Shown piece by piece: positions 59,931 through 64,000 of a stretch of DNA of 64,000 nt. Origin of the DNA: Acidobacteriota bacterium (GTDB lineage: Bacteria > Acidobacteriota > Terriglobia > 2-12-FULL-54-10); the NCBI GenBank assembly GCA_016191085.1, contig JACPPJ010000014.1, forward strand, positions 24,942-88,941, in the 5' to 3' direction. Below the pieces are notes generated by a model. That model made no database searches. It had not been told where the DNA came from and saw only the letters and a program-made list of their open reading frames with translations. The position numbers were made by a program, and so were the translations under genes. Positions within the stretch are counted from its first letter, which is position 1. The number at the start of each line of letters is the position of its first letter.

Positions 59931-60623
59931 CTATTCGGCCGGGTTCCAAACTGGAAACCTGGCGGGGCCGGACTCGATCAGTGATTCCAGTTCCGACTTG
60001 AGCGCCTGCCGCGCCCGCGCCAGCCTTGATTTCACCGTTCCTAGAGAAATATGCAGAATTTCAGCAATCTCTTCGTAGCTCAGGCTCTCCATTTCGCGCA
60101 GCACGAGCACGGTGCGGAAACAATCCGGCAGCGAAGCCATAGCAGTGCGCACCATCTCCTGGGTTTCCCGGGAAAGCAGGGACTCGAACGGGTTCTGAGC
60201 TTGGTCCACAGGTACAAAATAGGAGTCGTTGTCGCCCGGCTGCGGTGCATCCAGCGAATATTCCTGTTCTTTGTGCCGCCGCCACCACCGGTTCTGATTG
60301 GCCGCAGTATTCACCGTGATTCGGTAAATCCAGGTTTTCAAGGAGCTGTCTCCTTGAAATTCCCCGATGTTGCGAAAAACCTTTAGGAACACCTCTTGCA
60401 CGGCATCGGCGGCATCGGCACGGTCGTTCAGGATACGATAGGCGAGGCGGAAGACGGGCGCGGTGTATTCAGCAATCAGCGAGTCGAATGCCTCTTCGGA
60501 ACCGGCTTGCAAGGATCGGATCCGTGACTTTTCGTCCGGCTCGCCGCCTGGTGTCGTCTCCACCCCAATCGGTTCTTCCACAGGATTGCCTCGTAGGTTA
60601 CGGGTACAGCCCACTGCATCCAA
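59931..60623 (-). CDS. ECF (RpoE-like) sigma factor
   Basis: 'LAYRILNDRADAADAVQEVFLKVFRNIGEFQGDSSLKTWIYRITVNTAANQNRWWRR', 'LREMESLSYEEIAEILHISLGTVKSRLARARQALK'. Confidence 0.95.
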   Translation of the reverse strand: MDAVGCTRNLRGNPVEEPIGVETTPGGEPDEKSRIRSLQAGSEEAFDSLIAEYTAPVFRLAYRILNDRADAADAVQEVFLKVFRNIGEFQGDSSLKTWIYRITVNTAANQNRWWRRHKEQEYSLDAPQPGDNDSYFVPVDQAQNPFESLLSRETQEMVRTAMASLPDCFRTVLVLREMESLSYEEIAEILHISLGTVKSRLARARQALKSELESLIESGPARFPVWNPAE

Positions 60624-60793
60624 GATACCTGACCCAGCCGGAGATTCAAATAATGTTCACACTTTCTACAGACACCGCTGCAGGAAAAAAGTTCAATCGG
60701 AACTCAATTGCAGGGGCTCACGGTGAACTTTGGTCGGTTAACGGCCTGCGCCGCCGAGTTGACATTTAGCGAATAAAAAGCGAAAATATTCCC

Positions 60794-61867
60794 ATGGAGT
60801 TTTTTGTACTCAATAAGCCCGCTGCGGAAAATCCGCCTCTGGTAGGAATCGCTCGTCTTGCCGCACAGAGCCCCCATCTCGCGACTAAGAAATCTGTTGA
60901 ATACTTCAGCCTCGCGTCGCGTTCCGTTCTCAACCGCTGCACCAGCAAGCGCGTGCCGTTTACCTGGACCATCAATCCGTATCGCGGCTGCGAGTTCGGC
61001 TGCAAGTACTGTTACGCTCGCTACACGCACGAATGGATGGGAATGGAAGACCCGGCGGATTTCGAAGAGAAAATCTACAGCAAAGAACGGGCCGGGGAAA
61101 TTTTGCGGCGCGAGCTAGCTAAGCGCCCCTCCGGGGCAATCGCCATTGGCACCGCCACCGACCCGTATCAGCCCGCCGAGCGCTTGTTCCAGACCACGCG
61201 CAGCATTCTGCAGACGATCTCGGAATTCCGCGGCTTGCGCGTTTCCATCACGACCAAGTCGGACCTTGTTACACGCGACCGCGATCTGCTCAAAGATATC
61301 AACCAGCGGAATCACCTACAGGTGAACATAACTGTCACCACTATGAATGCTGAGTTGGCGCGGTGCCTCGAGGTGCGTGCGCCCCGGCCCGACCTCCGCA
61401 TCGGCGCCGCCGCCGAACTAGCCCGGGCGGGAATCCCGGTCGGTGTGTTTGCGATGCCCGTTGTGCCAGCGATCACCGATTCCCCAAAAAGCCTGGACGC
61501 TGTAGCAAGAGCTGCGTCGCAGGCCGGCGCCTGCCATTTCGCGGTGAACGTGCTGTTCTTGATGCCCTCCGCGCAAAAGGCATTCTTCCCTTTTCTGGAA
61601 CAACGTTTTCCCAATCTGGTGGAGAGATACCAAAAGCTATACGCCAGAGGCGCGTACGCTGAGGCGCCGTATCGCGCGCGTATGGAGGAACTGGCGAGGC
61701 AATTGCGCCTCAAGTACGGGCTGACCGGGCAGCATCGCGAATACCGCGCCGAGGCTTTCGCGCCCTCGCCGCAACTTCAGCTATTCGGAGCAGATTCCCA
61801 CCCTCTCCGCCAGAATCTTTCGTTTCAAGCACATAGAATTCCTCCCTGGCGCGTCAGAAATGGATAG
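60794..61867 (+). CDS. Radical SAM protein (Rv2578c/SplB-like)
   Basis: 'INPYRGCEFGCKYCYARYTHEWMGM' CxxxCxxC; 'IGTATDPYQPAERLFQTTRSILQTI'. Confidence 0.93.
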   Translation: MEFFVLNKPAAENPPLVGIARLAAQSPHLATKKSVEYFSLASRSVLNRCTSKRVPFTWTINPYRGCEFGCKYCYARYTHEWMGMEDPADFEEKIYSKERAGEILRRELAKRPSGAIAIGTATDPYQPAERLFQTTRSILQTISEFRGLRVSITTKSDLVTRDRDLLKDINQRNHLQVNITVTTMNAELARCLEVRAPRPDLRIGAAAELARAGIPVGVFAMPVVPAITDSPKSLDAVARAASQAGACHFAVNVLFLMPSAQKAFFPFLEQRFPNLVERYQKLYARGAYAEAPYRARMEELARQLRLKYGLTGQHREYRAEAFAPSPQLQLFGADSHPLRQNLSFQAHRIPPWRVRNG

Positions 61868-61907
61868 TATGCGCCGTCTTATTTGCATGAGACGAGGGAA
61901 TTCTGTA

Positions 61908-62640
61908 GTGCATCGCAAGGTAAATATCCTACAGTACGTGAAGACCGAATCCGGCTGGACGTGGAAGCCGATTCCGAAAAACGGCAAGAAAAACACGTAT
62001 CAGTGGAGCAGACTCGAAAGCCCGCACCTCTACATCACCTGGCGCGAGCATAACGGACGGCGATACCAGAAAACCGGCTCCACGCCTTCAGAGGCGCTTG
62101 AAGCCGGGCGTCGCAAGGAATTCGAGCTTGCCGGCAGAGCCGTTCTCCAACATGGATGGAAAAACCCAGGTAAAAACAGGTCTCACGATCAGAGAGGCCG
62201 TTGCTGATTTTCTCGAGTTCGTCAAGACCAAGCGCCGCCCGAACACCTACAAGCGATATCGCGCGATCCTGGAACACTTCCGAGAATCTATCCGGGCAGA
62301 TTCCGATGTGTCGGCACTCACTCCTGCTGATATTGACGCTTTCCGGGATTACCGTCTCGGGAAGAAAAATCCTTTCGGAGAGGCAATCACGCCGCGGAAT
62401 GTCAATTACGAGATGGCGACTATCCGGGCGTTCTACTACTGGCTGCAGCGTTTCAGATGCGCCGAACTCTCGAATCCGGCAGCAAAGGTGAAGCCGCTTG
62501 CGGTTACGAGAACGCTCGTAGACGTGTATGAAGAAGAAGAGTTGGAGCGGTTCTTCAATGCCTGTGCGCCGGAGGAACGTGCCATCTTCAAGGCGTTCTA
62601 CTATACAGGATTGCGCGACCAGGAACTTGCGCACTTTTCC
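61908..62640 (+). pseudogene. Tyrosine recombinase/integrase, frameshifted and 3' truncated
   Basis: Frame 1 'YVKTESGWTWKPIPKNGKKNTYQWSRLESPHLYITWREHNGRRYQKTGSTPSEALEAGRRKEFEL' then frame 2 'TIREAVADFLEFVKTKRRPNTYKRYRAILEHFRESI...EERAIFKAFYYTGLRDQELAHF' ending just after box I Arg. Confidence 0.85.
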
Positions 62641-62845
62641 GTTTTGATGACCGCCCGCACGCTCGTGTTCCATGTCGCCGACGTTGAGCGCCAGAATCTC
62701 TCCGTTGCGCGCTCCGGTGTCCCATAGAAGCTGGATGATCGCCCGGTTCCTAACATGCCGCGGGTCGTTCGTTTGCTCCGGGATCGCCGCAAGAAGCTTC
62801 CGATAGCTTTCTATAAAGCGGGACTTTGCAGGCGTTTTCGTTGGT
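62640..62845 (-). pseudogene. Second tyrosine recombinase fragment (box I region only)
   Basis: Minus-strand translation 'PAKSRFIESYRKLLAAIPEQTNDPRHVRNRAIIQLLWDTGARNGEILALNVGDM'; no start, frame lost after. Confidence 0.7.
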
Positions 62846-62859
62846 CTTAGGGCCGCGGC

Positions 62860-62935
62860 TTATTTTCCGTGACACCGCTTATACTTATTACCGCACCCAC
62901 GGGGATTGGCGACCCGAAAACACCTGCAAAGTTTC
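62860..62935 (-). pseudogene. Degenerate SEC-C zinc-motif C-terminal fragment
   Basis: Minus-strand 'LCRCFRVANPRGCGNKYKRCHGK*' resembles SEC-C 'CPCGSGKKYKKCHGK' with losses. Confidence 0.4.
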
Positions 62936-63004
62936 TGCTCGACAACTGTCCTTACTGTACCGTTTGGGGGCGTATCGTCAAGAAAAGACGCTGTCGCTAT
63001 TGAT

Positions 63005-63036
63005 CACAACAGCCCCGCCTGATGCGAGGCTGTTGT
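63005..63036. terminator. Long hairpin downstream of the HEPN gene
   Basis: acaacagcc...ggctgttgt, 9-bp stem with inner cgc/gcg pairing. Confidence 0.45.
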
Positions 63037-63060
63037 GTGATGGGAGAAAAATATGCAGCT

Positions 63061-63454
63061 TACAGCAGTCCTTTTTGCGGATTCTTTTTCTCGATTTCTG
63101 CGCGAATAATCGTAAGGTATTTTAGGGTGGTCTCAAGCGCCTGTTCAGCTTCGTCTTTGGAAATGAAGGCGTTTCGGCATAGATCGTGTCGTGACGCTTG
63201 CGGCGCATGCGGTTGAACATCGCCATGAGACTTTTGAATTCCTTTCCGAGATGTTCCTCGGCAAACTCGATGATGGTAACGTGATGCCCTGGCAGGCTCC
63301 GGGGACGCACCCCAAAGCTCAACATGTAGCCCAGAGAACCCTTAAGCATCGCCTCGTACGCAAGCTGATAGGCCGCCTCAAGCTTCTTTTCCGCGCCAGC
63401 GAGAAACTTGATGATCTGGTCGAATTCAACATGTTGAGATTTGAGCTTTTTCAT
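63061..63454 (-). pseudogene. HEPN-domain protein with C-terminal frameshift
   Basis: 'FLAGAEKKLEAAYQLAYEAMLKGSLGYMLSFGVRPRSLPGHHVTIIEFAEEHLGKEFKSLMAMFNRMRRKRHDTIYAE' then continues in another frame as 'AFISKDEAEQALETTLKYLTIIRAEIEKKNPQKGLL*' to 63061. Confidence 0.8.
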
Positions 63455-63789
63455 TGAGCCAAAAGTTTAATATGTTTCTTGCGAAAGATGTCTTCAATGA
63501 GCGGATCTTTCCGAGAACGCCGCTCTTTTAGTTCTTTTGAAGAGAGTGACGTGTAACTGATCTCCCGCCCGAGCCGCCGTTCAAGTTTCCTAATCGCCTC
63601 CTCCAGGCCTTCCGCATGGGGTTCGCCAATGATGAGCACGTCTATATCACTTGAGGCGTCCTGTTGATCCTGGGCAAACGAACCATACAGAATGGCCTCT
63701 TGCACACCCGCGACTTTTTTTATCGCATCCCGAAGCTGGCCGACAACGCCCGTCGTCTTGAAGATAAGCTGCCGGAGTTCCTTATACAA
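63451..63789 (-). CDS. Minimal nucleotidyltransferase (MNT) domain protein, probably missing an N-terminal winged helix
   Basis: 'AILYGSFAQDQQDASSDIDVLIIGEP' MNT motif; 4-bp overlap with the HEPN gene; upstream in-frame 'QGLFHSEVRGRQKYFTINRDHA' preceded by a stop. Confidence 0.8.
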   Translation of the reverse strand: MYKELRQLIFKTTGVVGQLRDAIKKVAGVQEAILYGSFAQDQQDASSDIDVLIIGEPHAEGLEEAIRKLERRLGREISYTSLSSKELKERRSRKDPLIEDIFRKKHIKLLAQ

Positions 63790-64000
63790 GGCATGGTCCC
63801 GGTTGATGGTAAAGTATTTTTGCCTGCCGCGGACTTCTGAATGAAAAAGGCCTTGCTAACCTGCCCCCGTTGTTTCTACCAGTCATAACTAGAGGATTCC
63901 GGTCATTGTACACCTGTGTTTAGCGGGGATGGGAGCGCGAGGGAAGGGGATGGCGTTTGAATCCCCTTTCCTCGCTCATCCACATATAGTTCTGATCCGC

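Noticed and set aside
62035-62673. 212-aa minus-strand ORF opposite the integrase fragment
   Set aside because: Mostly antisense to the plus-strand recombinase; only its first residues coincide with the second recombinase fragment.

Overview
The window reads as a mostly ordinary, gene-dense, GC-rich chromosomal segment. Gene content (Oar/TonB-type receptor with carboxypeptidase-like N-terminus, CstA, Lhr, Der, MeaB/Mce, YfhO, HD-GYP) suggests Acidobacteriota; this is inference, no search was run. One tRNA-Tyr is present; there are no rRNA genes and no CRISPR array. Main anomalies: (1) an exact 72-bp direct repeat that copies part of an XRE regulator gene onto the truncated 3' end of an IS1-type transposase next to tRNA-Tyr; (2) an isolated Mu-Gam-like protein plus small HTH protein, divergent from a LexA/CI-like S24 repressor with an apparent Ala-Gly cleavage site and two TAGGTG-N4-CA(C/T)CTA operators between them; (3) two families of GTAG-foot REP/BIME-like palindromes, one copy sitting in frame inside the Lhr helicase gene; (4) a multi-hairpin intergenic repeat with two copies; (5) an AbfD-like dehydratase homologue that appears to lack two of four Fe-S ligands; (6) two unannotated small ORFs with good RBSs; (7) a decayed right end (about 61.9-64 kb) where two tyrosine-recombinase fragments meet face to face, followed by a degenerate SEC-C fragment and a frameshifted HEPN-MNT toxin-antitoxin pair, which could be a decayed island or an assembly chimera. 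All family assignments come from reading the translations by eye.
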